A DNA stretch of 12,868 nt, taken from assembly GCA_013298325.1 (NCBI GenBank), contig JAAFHJ010000084.1, positions 1 through 12,868 on the forward strand, written 5' to 3'. The notes below the pieces were generated by a model. That model saw only the letters and a program-made list of their open reading frames with translations. It made no database searches and was not told the origin of the DNA. Each line of letters begins with the position of its first letter. The stretch's first letter is position 1. Origin of the DNA: Myxococcales bacterium (GTDB taxonomy: Bacteria; Myxococcota_A; Polyangia; Polyangiales; Polyangiaceae). This document shows positions 1 to 7,306 of the stretch, one piece after another. The translations under genes and the position numbers were made by a program.

Positions 1-471
1 CGCGCTGACACTGGGCGAAGACAGTGCCGCGAGTCTCGGCCTGCCGCTGCCGCGCCTGCGGCTGGTGCTGGTCGTGCTGATGGCGCTGGCCACGGGCACG
101 GCGATGGCGGGGGGGAGCGGTCCTCGGTCGGCGAGCAACGCCGCAAGCGTTTGACCTTCCACAAGATCAAGCACAAGGAAGAGCGCCTCCGGCAGTTCAA
201 CGCATTCGTGAACTTGGACGACGTTTGGATGGCGAATCGAACGGCCGACGCGCCCCTCGCGGAGGAAATCGGCGACGAGCGCTTCGTCATCGCGAAGGTG
301 GGGATGAAGCACCTTCAACGCGCAAGGGGCCGAAGAACCGCGGAGGCGCGCGGCGCGATAGACGGTCGCCATCCCGCCGCTTCCGAGAACTCCCTCCAAG
401 CGATATCCGCCAACCGAGCGCAGGGAATCTCCCCCTTCGTCCGCTTTGGAAGCCGCCGGTACCTCGACCAT
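1..471 (-). CDS. Ser/Thr protein kinase, N-terminal lobe only (partial)
   Basis: Read on the minus strand from ATG at 471, this is the start of a Hanks-type protein kinase, which phosphorylates Ser/Thr on partner proteins in the cytoplasm. Visible features are the glycine-rich loop at residues 30-35 (GSGGMA), the ATP-anchoring lysine K53 in CALKVL, the helix-C glutamate E72 (FLREGR), the HPNVVQVHE strand at 81-89, and the hinge LDLVEGQTL at 101-109. Similarity fades after about residue 125 (near 97). The expected helix leading to the HRD catalytic loop is missing, although the frame stays open to the window edge. Downstream it overlaps the FecCD fragment on the opposite strand. Leucine codons (2 of 18 CTG) match the rest of the window. 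ATG at 471 leaves a 21-residue leader before the kinase fold, and no Shine-Dalgarno is visible. It is divergent from the exported TPR/PEGA-like gene, 74 bp away. Confidence 0.8.
   Translation of the reverse strand, partial: MVEVPAASKADEGGDSLRSVGGYRLEGVLGSGGMATVYRAARLRGSSAPCALKVLHPHLRDDEALVADFLREGRVGRSIRHPNVVQVHECVELPEALFLVLDLVEGQTLAALLADRGPLPPAIAVPVASAISTTSTSRRRGSGRPRLAALSSPSVSA
2..154 (+). CDS. FecCD-family ABC transporter permease, internal fragment (broken)
   Basis: The frame opens at the window edge and reads about 36 residues resembling the cytoplasmic loop and following membrane helix of FecCD/BtuC-type permeases, which import ferric siderophores, haem or cobalamin across the inner membrane. 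The visible signature is LGEDSAASLGLPLPRLRL followed by a hydrophobic Leu/Val/Ala helix ending TGTAMAG. Family members continue here into a Gly-Pro-Ile-Gly-Phe-rich segment. This frame instead reads unrelated residues and stops at 152-154, so homology ends near 106-112. Nine of its ten leucine codons are CTG, whereas neighbouring genes favour CTC and CTT. It overlaps the open frame of a kinase on the other strand, so the two cannot both be intact. It is either an assembly chimera or a real rearrangement end. The family call is from motif memory only. Confidence 0.55.
   Translation, partial: ALTLGEDSAASLGLPLPRLRLVLVVLMALATGTAMAGGSGPRSASNAASV
94..112. other. Chimeric junction between permease and kinase sequence
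   Basis: Left of this interval the plus strand reads as a FecCD permease with CTG-rich leucine codons. Right of it the minus strand reads as a kinase with CTC/CTT-rich codons. Both homologies lose their expected continuation here. The interval includes most of a run of seven G (109-115), so the exact breakpoint is ambiguous. It may be an assembly join at a contig end or a genuine rearrangement. Confidence 0.6.
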
Positions 472-545
472 AAGTGAGGAAGAGTACTCCAACTTCGCGT
501 GGGCCGGTACTTGCATTCCATGCACGGGCTGGCCATTCTCCGCCG
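472..545. promoter_or_regulatory. Divergent intergenic region (kinase / TPR-PEGA-like gene)
   Basis: This is the 74 bp between the two chosen starts. It must contain or overlap the promoters of both genes unless the plus-strand gene starts at the alternative GTG at 474. A TACTCT hexamer on the minus strand lies nine bases before the kinase ATG and could be a -10 element, but no convincing -35 partner is seen. No operator or terminator is evident. Confidence 0.25.
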
Positions 546-1424
546 GTGCGCGTCCGACACCTTTTCTCCGTACTGGGGCTTGCCGTCTTTATGGCGACCG
601 CTCGGACGGCAATGGCGTCGCCGGTGACGCTCGCTGCAGCTGCGTTCCGCGAGGGGGAGGCGGCGACGGCCCGCGGTGACTACGCGACTGCCGCCCGCCA
701 CTTCGACGACGCCCACGCGCTCGCGCCGCATTTCGCGCCGCTTCTCAATGCCGCTATCGCTTGGGAAAAGGCAGGAAATCCCGAAATAGCCGCCGATCGA
801 TTGCAGGCGCTCCTTGCACTCGCAGACGTGCCCGCGGGGAAAGTCCTCGATGCGCGAAGTCGACTTTCAACGCTCGAAAACGCGGTCGTCACCGTCGAGG
901 TCCGCGGACCAGTCGGTGCGCGCGTCGCCGTCGCCCACCGGAGCGCCGCCGACGTCCCCTTCACCGTCCATCTCGCCCCCGGCCGGCACGAGACAGAGAC
1001 GCGGGTCGCCGGCACGAGGGTCGTCGGCGCGGTTGAAGGGGTCGCGGGAACGCGCATCGTCCTCGACGTCACCCCGGCGCCTTCGGTTCCGCCGCCGATG
1101 GTTCCACCGATCTCCGACCGAGGAACCCACGATGCAGGCCCGAATCCCATTGCTTTTGGGGCGCTTGGCGTCGGCGCGGCCGGTCTCGCGGCCGGGGTGA
1201 CGTTTGGCGCCTTGGGGCTTGCTGCCCGCGGACGACTCACCGACGACCCAAGCGACGCCCGTGCCCACGGCGACGCGCTCCGCTTCCGGACGTTCGCAAA
1301 CATCGCCTACGGCGTCAGCGCGCTCGGGGTCGGCGCTGGCGTTGCGCTCATCGTGTTTGGGCCCCGGCGGACGATCCGCGTCGCCGTCGCGCCGACGGAA
1401 CTCACGCTAAGTGGCAATTTTTAA
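546..1424 (+). CDS. Exported TPR/PEGA-like protein with two C-terminal membrane helices
   Basis: Starting at GTG 546 the 292-residue product has a typical Sec signal peptide (VRVRH, then a hydrophobic core) with a likely cleavage after TAMA at residue 24. Residues about 28-85 form TPR-like helix pairs (FREGEAATARGDYATAARHF; LLNAAIAWEKAGN). Residues about 114-176 are rich in beta strands and resemble a PEGA-type surface domain, with the pattern PFTVHLAPGRHE. A Pro-rich linker leads to two Gly/Ala-rich hydrophobic segments, about 201-227 and 250-272. This architecture recurs in Polyangia envelope proteins of unknown function, often near Ser/Thr kinase genes; here it diverges from one. An in-frame GTG at 474 would add 24 residues before the signal peptide and is less likely. 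Its last 18 bp overlap the convergent FHA activator gene. The molecular role is unknown. Confidence 0.75.
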   Translation: MRVRHLFSVLGLAVFMATARTAMASPVTLAAAAFREGEAATARGDYATAARHFDDAHALAPHFAPLLNAAIAWEKAGNPEIAADRLQALLALADVPAGKVLDARSRLSTLENAVVTVEVRGPVGARVAVAHRSAADVPFTVHLAPGRHETETRVAGTRVVGAVEGVAGTRIVLDVTPAPSVPPPMVPPISDRGTHDAGPNPIAFGALGVGAAGLAAGVTFGALGLAARGRLTDDPSDARAHGDALRFRTFANIAYGVSALGVGAGVALIVFGPRRTIRVAVAPTELTLSGNF

Positions 1425-2741
1425 GTCGTTTTTTGAACGCGCTTTGAGCATTTGAAAATGACGACGGGCGATCCCCGTCTCACGCGCCGCCTTGGAGACG
1501 TTCCCCCCCGCGCGGGCGAGCGCGAGGGCGACGTAGCGGCGCTCAAAGGCCTCCGACGCGCGCTTGCGGGCCTCGGGAAGCGGAACGTTTTCGGCAAAAA
1601 GCGCGTCGACGAGCGACAATCCCGGCCCCTGCGGTGCGCTACCGGCGGCGGCGACGGTCTCCTCGGCGCCGAGCGCGAGAAAGCGTTCGACGGCGAGTCG
1701 GAGTTCGCGAACGTTCCCCGGCCAGACGTGGGCGTACCAGGCGGCGCGGGTCGCGTAGGGGATCGCGTCGGGGCTCCTGCCGGCTGCGCGAAGAAAATAA
1801 TCAATAAGAACAGGAACATCACCACGCCGCGCCCGAAGCGGCGGCAGCACGACCCGCGCAGAGACGAGCCGGTGGTAGAGGTCGTCGCGGAAGGTGCGCT
1901 CGACGACGGCACGATCAAGATCCCGGCGGGTGGCGGCGATCACGCGCACGTCGGCGCGGCGGGCCTTCTCACTCCCAAGCCTTCGAAATTCCCCGCGATC
2001 GAGCAGCCGCAATAGCTTGGCCTGAAGCGGGAGGTCGAGGTCGCCGATCTCGTCGAGGAAGAGCGTCCCGCCGTCGGCCAACTCAAAGGCGCCCCGTTTC
2101 CGGGCGACGGCGCCCGTGAAGGCCCCGCGCTCGTGGCCGAAGAGTTCACTCTCGGCGAGAGCCGGCGAAATCGTTGTGCAATCGAGGACGACGAAGGGCC
2201 GGTAGGCGCGTGGGCCGGCCCGATGGAGCGCCTCCGCGACGACCTCCTTCCCGGTGCCGGTCTCCCCTTCGATGAGCGTTGGCAAAGAGGCGGCGGCGAG
2301 TCGAGTGAGCAGAGGATAAATTTTGCGAATTTCCGTACTTGCACCGATGAAACCGCCAAAATGGTCGTCGTCGGGGAGCTCTTCGCCGACATGGGCAGCG
2401 AGCGCCACCGCAAGTTCGACGGCCCCGATGCGAATGCGTGCACCGTGCCCCGCATAGGCGACCTCCACCCGCACGCCGTCGACGAAGGTGCCGTTCCGCG
2501 ACCCGAGATCACGGACGCGAACCCCCGCTTCAACGAGGTCGAGCTCGCAGTGGCGTCGCGAAACGGTCGCGTCCGCGAGGCGAAGCGCGCAGGCGGGGCC
2601 CGATCCGACGAGCGTCGGTGCCGCTTCGCGCCCGTCGAGCTCCAACGTCGTCCCAGGCCGATCGATCGGCGAGAGGACGGCGCGCGTCTCGGGCATCGCC
2701 GTCGGGAGCACCGGGAGGAGCGCGCGGGTCACGTCGTGCAT
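1407..2741 (-). CDS. Sigma-54-dependent activator with FHA sensor domain and Fis-type HTH
   Basis: This 444-residue enhancer-binding protein should drive ATP-dependent opening of sigma-54 promoters in response to a phosphothreonine ligand. An FHA domain spans about residues 40-112 (TVSRRHCEL; DLGSRNGTFVDGVRV). Its first-strand Arg position reads VGSGPAC, a variation I recall in other myxobacterial FHA activators. The AAA+ domain spans about 128-352: Walker A GETGTGKE (159-166), the sigma-54-contacting GAFTGA loop (206-211), Walker B GGTLFLDEIGD (224-234), FRDDLYHRL (284-292), and WPGNVREL (340-347). Residues about 397-437 are a Fis-type helix-turn-helix (GGNVSKAARETGIARRHF). All motifs look intact. 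There is no receiver domain, so control is probably by Ser/Thr kinases, and one lies 1 kb away. ATG 2741 is used; a GGAG 12 bases upstream is too distant to be a good ribosome site. ATG 2696 (residue 16) is an alternative start. Confidence 0.93.
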   Translation of the reverse strand: MHDVTRALLPVLPTAMPETRAVLSPIDRPGTTLELDGREAAPTLVGSGPACALRLADATVSRRHCELDLVEAGVRVRDLGSRNGTFVDGVRVEVAYAGHGARIRIGAVELAVALAAHVGEELPDDDHFGGFIGASTEIRKIYPLLTRLAAASLPTLIEGETGTGKEVVAEALHRAGPRAYRPFVVLDCTTISPALAESELFGHERGAFTGAVARKRGAFELADGGTLFLDEIGDLDLPLQAKLLRLLDRGEFRRLGSEKARRADVRVIAATRRDLDRAVVERTFRDDLYHRLVSARVVLPPLRARRGDVPVLIDYFLRAAGRSPDAIPYATRAAWYAHVWPGNVRELRLAVERFLALGAEETVAAAGSAPQGPGLSLVDALFAENVPLPEARKRASEAFERRYVALALARAGGNVSKAARETGIARRHFQMLKARSKNDLKIAT

Positions 2742-2909
2742 GGCGGGGCAAATCTCCGGGGCTGAAAGGAAAACGTAGCCGAGCCGTGGGGACGAAGGGG
2801 ACCCGCGAATTTGCTACCCAAGGCGACGCCGGCAAGGGAGAGCCCGCATCAACGGCGGCGTGAGAATACGCAAAGAAACGTGAACGTGGTACCTTTGCAA
2901 ACTCCTCGA
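2742..2909. promoter_or_regulatory. Divergent intergenic region (FHA activator / lectin-fold lipoprotein)
   Basis: These 168 bp separate two divergent genes and must carry the promoters of both. I found no convincing sigma-70 hexamer pair. A TGGTAC...TTGCA match at 2887-2899 is reminiscent of a -24/-12 promoter but has the wrong spacing. ACGTGAACGT at 2879-2888 is a short imperfect dyad of unknown relevance. If the activator autoregulates or controls the adjacent gene, its binding sites would be expected here. Confidence 0.3.
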
Positions 2910-3806
2910 ATGGCCTGTCGACTGCGCCCCTGGATCGGTTTGGTTCTGTCGATCTTCGTGGGCGGCGTTGGATGCACCTATAGCGTCCCCGACCTCGTCG
3001 CGGCAGCAACCGACGCCGGTCCGATCTCCATCGATGCAGGGCAGCCGCCGACCGTCGACTCACTTCTCGGGGGGCCCGACTGCCTGTTTGGGTGGCGGGG
3101 GCCGATGACCGTGACGGCGACGCCCCCCGCCCTCCCGTCCTGGTGCACACAACGCCCGCTTCGCTTTGATCGCGGGCGTGGCTCGGCGACGCTCGGAAAC
3201 GTGGAAAAGGTCTCCGATCGCGGCCCTTGGGGGGCCCCATCCCGCCTCGGAACGCCGCCGCTCGCGGTCGTCGATGCGGCGCCGTTCTACGATCTCGCCG
3301 CGGGGGCCACCGAAGAGGCGGCGACATGGTCCCTCTATGCGGTCGTCCGTGCGCGCCCCCACGCGAACGAAAGTCTTCACGATCACCCGCTTTTTTCGAT
3401 CGGAAGCCCGTCCGGTCCCGTGGAGGTGTGCCTCTCGTTCAACGCGAACGTCGGCTTCGACCACGGGTCGCTCGAGATTCACGCCAAAGGCGGGACGACA
3501 GCGCTACCGCTGCCGACCCCTTCCGACGACCGCCCGGTCCTCCTGAGCTTACGAACCGACGGCGTCGAGACGCGCGTTGACGTTGTCGTGACGAACGTGC
3601 GCTTCCTAGCCAGCATGCCGGTGTCGCCAGCGCTCCCTCCGCTACGAAGCGGCAGTGCGCGCCTGTTGGCCGACCTCGGCGCTCTCCAGAACCTTGAGGG
3701 GGCCCTCGCCGAGGTGCTCCTCCTCGGCCGCGGCGTCGACGACGACACCCACGAAGGGGTGATGCAGGATCTGGCACGTCGTCACGGCTTCGTGATCGCC
3801 CCTTGA
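2910..3806 (+). CDS. LamG/concanavalin-like lectin-fold probable lipoprotein
   Basis: From ATG 2910 the 298-residue product begins with a positively charged, hydrophobic signal sequence ending GGVGC (C22), so it is probably a lipoprotein. Glycine at -3 makes the lipobox imperfect. A short Asp/Ala-containing linker (TDAGPISIDAGQ) follows. Residues about 115-298 look like a LamG or concanavalin A-like jelly-roll domain: WSLYAVVRARP early, then FSIGSPSGPVEVCLSFN, and the characteristic ending GALAEVLLLGRGVDDDTHEG followed by MQDLARRHGF. Such domains bind glycans or act as surface adhesion modules. No catalytic residues are evident. An upstream in-frame ATG at 2811 would put 33 polar residues before the signal sequence and is rejected. 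The final 25 bp overlap the convergent kinase gene. Family and export are fairly well supported; the ligand is unknown. Confidence 0.75.
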   Translation: MACRLRPWIGLVLSIFVGGVGCTYSVPDLVAAATDAGPISIDAGQPPTVDSLLGGPDCLFGWRGPMTVTATPPALPSWCTQRPLRFDRGRGSATLGNVEKVSDRGPWGAPSRLGTPPLAVVDAAPFYDLAAGATEEAATWSLYAVVRARPHANESLHDHPLFSIGSPSGPVEVCLSFNANVGFDHGSLEIHAKGGTTALPLPTPSDDRPVLLSLRTDGVETRVDVVVTNVRFLASMPVSPALPPLRSGSARLLADLGALQNLEGALAEVLLLGRGVDDDTHEGVMQDLARRHGFVIAP

Positions 3807-4759
3807 GCCAAGGACAACGCCCGTGCCCGCAAACGGGCGCCGGCAACAGCGTCAACGGCGGCGGCAACCGCTTCGTAAAGCATCGAAATATTTAACTCTT
3901 TCGCAACCCGCTCGACAGCATCTGCAAAGGCCGCCGCCGATGGCGGACGGGCATCCGGGGCCACGCGAAGGGCGCTCGCAAGCACGGCGAGGAGCGCCTC
4001 CGGCGGCCGCTCGACGGTCGGCGGGAACGGGCGAATCCGGCCGCGAACGATTTCAAAAACGGCAGCACTTTCGGGACCATGGAAGAGACGCTCCCCGGCG
4101 ATCGCCTCCCACCAAACGACGGCGGCCGCCCACACATCGACCCGTCGGTCGAGGGGGCTCCCCGAGAGCTGCTCGGGCGCCATATAGCGCAGCTTCCCCT
4201 TCACGACGCCAACCCCCGTAATTCCAGTACTTTCCGCCGCTTTTGCGGTACCGAAATCGACGAGCTTCGTCGTTCCGTCGGCGCCAACGACGATGTTTTG
4301 CGGGGAGACGTCACGATGAACCAGGGCGGGGGCCGCCTCGTGGGCCGCATGAAGGCCGCGGAGGAGATCGACGACAATGCGTGTCGCCACGGAGACCGGA
4401 AGTCCCCGTGAACATTCAGCCATTTCAGCGTCTTCCGCCCCGTCTTCCCGGCCACGAACGAGCGCGGCGAGAGTGACCCCCGGGACGTACTCGAGGACGA
4501 TGTAGAGGGCCGCGTCCTCCTCGCGGCAGCCGAGGACGCGGCCGACATTGGGGTGGACGATGCGAGAACCGAGACGCGCTTCACGAATGAATTCGCGGAC
4601 GTAGACCTCGTCGTCGCGGAGGTGCTCCCGCAAGACTTTCAGCGCGACGAGCGCCCCGTCGGAGTCACGTGCAAGATACACGGATGCCGTCGCCCCTTCA
4701 CCGAGCACGAGGAGGAGTTCGTAGGGGCCGAGCCGCGGAAACGGGAGCGCTTTATCCAT
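3782..4759 (-). CDS. Ser/Thr protein kinase, complete, cytoplasmic
   Basis: This 325-residue Hanks-type kinase has every catalytic element: glycine loop GEGATA (20-25), K41 in VALKVL, helix-C E60, HRDVSPQN (148-155) with catalytic D150 and N155, DFG (168-170), and APEQ (194-197). Thr/Ser residues at about 177-181 in the activation segment are plausible autophosphorylation sites. There is no transmembrane helix or extracellular sensor; about 40 residues of Ala-rich helix follow the kinase core. ATG 4759 is chosen because it begins just before the fold and lies 13 bp after the stop of the upstream esterase gene. The frame extends upstream to 4999, but that stretch overlaps the esterase and resembles no kinase. 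It is the last gene of a six-gene minus-strand run. A likely partner is the FHA activator about 1 kb away, which is inference. Confidence 0.92.
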   Translation of the reverse strand: MDKALPFPRLGPYELLLVLGEGATASVYLARDSDGALVALKVLREHLRDDEVYVREFIREARLGSRIVHPNVGRVLGCREEDAALYIVLEYVPGVTLAALVRGREDGAEDAEMAECSRGLPVSVATRIVVDLLRGLHAAHEAAPALVHRDVSPQNIVVGADGTTKLVDFGTAKAAESTGITGVGVVKGKLRYMAPEQLSGSPLDRRVDVWAAAVVWWEAIAGERLFHGPESAAVFEIVRGRIRPFPPTVERPPEALLAVLASALRVAPDARPPSAAAFADAVERVAKELNISMLYEAVAAAVDAVAGARLRARALSLAQGAITKP

Positions 4760-4772
4760 GAATTTCGGAGTT

Positions 4773-6023
4773 TTAACGCCCAGGCCCCAGAAGAAACGCA
4801 AACGCCCCGGGGACGCGCCGTTGCCAGGCGGCCTCTTCGTGGCGGTCGCCGGCGGCAACCCGGTAGCCGAGGTCCTGATTGCGCCGATAGCCCGCATTTT
4901 CCCAGGCGCTCGCGAGGGCAGCCGTGTTGGTGACGTCGTCGTTCGAGGGGCCCGAGTCGCCACTATCGACGTACACCCGAAGCGGGCGCACGCTTCCAAG
5001 CAACGGAACTTCCCGAAGAATCACGCGATTGTCCCACCAGGTCGACGGGCTGAGCGCGCCAACGAGCCCAAACGCGTCGCTCCGTTTCACGCCGGCGTGG
5101 GCGGAAATCAGGCCGCCCAGCGAGGAGCCGACGATCGCCGTGTGGGCCCGGTCGGGGAGCGTCTTGAATTGGGCGTCGACGAGCGGCTTGATTTCGTCCG
5201 TGATCATCAGGAGATACGCGTCGCCGTTGCCACCGAACCCTTCGGTCGCATCGCGGGTCGGCGTGAGCTCGTTCCCGCGGTCGGCGCTGTTTCCGATGCC
5301 GACGACGATCGGTTCCGCGAAACTTCCATCCTCGGCGGCGCGGTCGACCGCCTGATCGACCTCCCAGGCGACCCCGCCAAACGAAAGGCGCGGATCGAAG
5401 AGGTTTTGCCCGTCATGCATGTAAACGACCGGAAAGCGCGCCGCCGTGTTCTCGATCGCAGTCGGTGGAAGATACACGTAGATCGGGCGAGCTGCGGTCG
5501 TGTGGGCGGAGACAAAGCTGCTTCGAAAGGTGGAAACCTGACCGGAAACCGCCTGAAAATGCGGGTAGATATGCGTTTCCGCCCCCCGGGAGACCGTGTA
5601 GTTCGGCCCGCGTGCCCAGACGCCATTGAGGCGCGGCTTCCACGCGAGGGAGGGGCCGTCGGTCGCGGCAAAGTGGACGGTGACCGAGAACGTCGCCGGG
5701 GCGGTCGCAGCCATCGGCGCGTCGACGTCCCAGGAGAGGCCGGCGCCGTCGCCGCGCAAGGCGAGTGAAGCAGCAGGATAGTGAACAAACAAGCGGGCTT
5801 CGTCGCGGGGGATCGCCCCGCTGTCAGCCGTTACTTCGGCATCGGCCGCGGGGCTTCCGGCGTCGGAAGGGCCGGTCTCAGACGCGGTTGCGTCGGCGCT
5901 CCCCGCGTCGCCGCCGGCATCGGGGCTCGGCGAGTTCGAGACCGCCGAATCGCCGCACGCAGCGAGCGCTGCCCACAACAGCAGGCGCCCCAAGACATGC
6001 AGACGGAGGTGCGGAGCGGCCAT
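4773..6023 (-). CDS. Fes/esterase-D-type alpha/beta-hydrolase lipoprotein
   Basis: This 416-residue lipoprotein carries a putative esterase domain related to enterochelin esterase and esterase D (PF00756-like). The signal peptide ends ALAAC (C23), followed by a long Asp/Ala/Ser-rich linker (24-72). Residues about 76-155 form a beta-rich N-terminal module like the domain preceding the hydrolase in Fes-type enzymes. The hydrolase core contains PVVYMHDGQNLFD (198-210), nucleophile S301 in GSSLGG, a likely acid D353 or D356 in VDSGDSG, and H395 in GDRHEEAAW. It would hydrolyse an ester outside the cytoplasm. A siderophore ester, polysaccharide acyl group or other substrate cannot be chosen from sequence. 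It lies 51 bp after the cysteine peptidase gene and 13 bp before the kinase gene, consistent with one transcript. No iron-uptake genes adjoin it. Confidence 0.88.
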   Translation of the reverse strand: MAAPHLRLHVLGRLLLWAALAACGDSAVSNSPSPDAGGDAGSADATASETGPSDAGSPAADAEVTADSGAIPRDEARLFVHYPAASLALRGDGAGLSWDVDAPMAATAPATFSVTVHFAATDGPSLAWKPRLNGVWARGPNYTVSRGAETHIYPHFQAVSGQVSTFRSSFVSAHTTAARPIYVYLPPTAIENTAARFPVVYMHDGQNLFDPRLSFGGVAWEVDQAVDRAAEDGSFAEPIVVGIGNSADRGNELTPTRDATEGFGGNGDAYLLMITDEIKPLVDAQFKTLPDRAHTAIVGSSLGGLISAHAGVKRSDAFGLVGALSPSTWWDNRVILREVPLLGSVRPLRVYVDSGDSGPSNDDVTNTAALASAWENAGYRRNQDLGYRVAAGDRHEEAAWQRRVPGAFAFLLGPGR

Positions 6024-6074
6024 CGCGCGAGGGAAGCACCGTGCGCGGGGCCATTCAAGGGGGCATCGCCGCCG

Positions 6075-7289
6075 TCAGAGGATGGTGCCGGGGATCCGGT
6101 AGATTTCCTGATTGATCACGATGCTGGCGAGGACCGACTCGTTGACCCAGAGGAAACCGCCATCGGCCCAGCGGGTACCCCAGCTGTTTTGAATCAGAAA
6201 TTCGCGCCCTTGCGCGCCATAACGGTAGCCGCGAAGGACCATCGCATGGGGCCCAAGCACCCCCCGCGGCGGCGGCGGCACCGAGGTGCCGGCGGGGAGC
6301 TGGCTGCTCGTCCAGCTCATCGGCATCGTCACGCCGATGTAGAGCGGTTCGTTCTGCGCGAGGCGTGCCGCAACCTGATTGAAATCAAGGGTATCGCCGA
6401 GGGACTCGATCCCGGTCACGCGAAAAACCGGCGTCCCGTCGGCGCGGGCGCGCTCGGCCTGGGCGTAGCCGTTGTGGAAGCCGGAGCTGCCGTCGGTCTT
6501 GTAGTAGCTCGCGCAGGAGGGGCGGTCGGCGTCGTCTTCGAAGGCGCAGGCGCGTGCACCGTCGTAGGGCCAGACGGCGTCGCTGGTGGTGGCGCGCACA
6601 ACGGCATCGAGGCCGCGGCGGTTGGCTGGGTCCTGGTAAGTGACGAAAAGATGCATCGCCGACCCGAGATCGCCGCGCCCCGCCTTCCGGGCGACGGTGT
6701 CGAGGATCGCGGCGATGGCGTTCGCCGAGCAGCTGCCGACCTGCCCCTGGTCACGAACGGGGCCGATGAGGCCGCTCGTGCGCTGATCCACGGTGCCTGG
6801 GAGCATGCCGACCGGGATCGGCGGAACCTTGGTCGCGCTGGCGGCGCCGCGGAGGACCGTGCAGTCGACGAGGCGGGCAAGCTCCGGCGGGAGTCCGGGC
6901 ATCGGGCAGGGCAACGTGGCGATCACCGCTTGCGCTTGACCGACGGCGCCGGGAAACTGGGCGAGAATTCCGAAAGGATCTGCGGGATTTACGCCTGCTT
7001 GCGCCGAGCCGTTCCCGGGTTGCGGCGCCGGCGGGAAGCCGGGGAACGGCGGGAAGCCGGGGATCGTCCAGACCGGGATGCCGTTTTGCCCTTGCGGGTT
7101 CGCCGGCGGCTGATTCTGGGGCGGAACGTAGTTCGGCGGCGGCGTGTAATTCGGCGGCGGCGTGTACGGGTAGCCGGGCTGGGTCATCGGCGGCGGCTGC
7201 GCCGGGTGCGCGGGGGACGGCTTCGCTGGCGAACCGCAGGCGGTCGGCAACAGCAGCGCGGCGAGAGCTCCGGCCAGAATTTTTCGCAT
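6075..7289 (-). CDS. Papain-like (C1A) cysteine peptidase, probable lipoprotein
   Basis: The 404-residue product has a short signal peptide ending LPTAC (C18; Pro at -3 makes the lipobox imperfect). A proline-rich linker (20-95) includes three NYTPPP-like repeats and GFPPFPGFPP. The peptidase domain spans about residues 160-404. It contains oxyanion-hole Q181 and catalytic C187 in RDQGQVGSCSANA, catalytic H348 in GPHAMVLRGYR, and N368 in IQNSWGTRW, in the correct order and with papain-like Q-to-Cys spacing. The residues after the cysteine are Ser-Ala-Asn rather than the usual Trp-Ala-Phe. The region between linker and domain (about 96-158, with C128 and C143) is unassigned and could serve as a propeptide. 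The gene starts 17 bp after the SNF2 stop codon, suggesting cotranscription. It probably cleaves proteins or peptides at the cell envelope; the substrate is unknown. Confidence 0.88.
   Translation of the reverse strand: MRKILAGALAALLLPTACGSPAKPSPAHPAQPPPMTQPGYPYTPPPNYTPPPNYVPPQNQPPANPQGQNGIPVWTIPGFPPFPGFPPAPQPGNGSAQAGVNPADPFGILAQFPGAVGQAQAVIATLPCPMPGLPPELARLVDCTVLRGAASATKVPPIPVGMLPGTVDQRTSGLIGPVRDQGQVGSCSANAIAAILDTVARKAGRGDLGSAMHLFVTYQDPANRRGLDAVVRATTSDAVWPYDGARACAFEDDADRPSCASYYKTDGSSGFHNGYAQAERARADGTPVFRVTGIESLGDTLDFNQVAARLAQNEPLYIGVTMPMSWTSSQLPAGTSVPPPPRGVLGPHAMVLRGYRYGAQGREFLIQNSWGTRWADGGFLWVNESVLASIVINQEIYRIPGTIL
7116..7169 (-). repeat. Three 18-bp repeats encoding PYTPPP/NYTPPP/NYVPPQ
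   Basis: Within the proline-rich linker of the cysteine peptidase, residues 41-58 consist of three six-residue units: PYTPPP, NYTPPP, NYVPPQ. The underlying DNA repeats GGCGGCGTGTA with small changes. It is likely a flexible or polyproline-type spacer between the lipid anchor and the catalytic domain. Confidence 0.7.
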
Positions 7290-7306
7290 AGGGGCGATAG
7301 ACGAGC

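Noticed and set aside
151..477. 108-codon plus-strand frame at the left end
   Set aside because: Its translation is the reverse-strand shadow of a kinase N-lobe. The minus-strand reading has the glycine loop, catalytic lysine and HPNVV strand.
2887..2899. Possible sigma-54 -24/-12 promoter upstream of the lectin-fold gene
   Set aside because: GG (2888-2889) and GC (2897-2898) are separated by 7 bases; sigma-54 promoters need 10, so the match is not functional as written.
4760..4999. N-terminal extension of the complete kinase to ATG 4999
   Set aside because: The extra 80 residues overlap the esterase gene in another frame, are low-complexity and lack kinase similarity. ATG 4759 is immediately before the fold.
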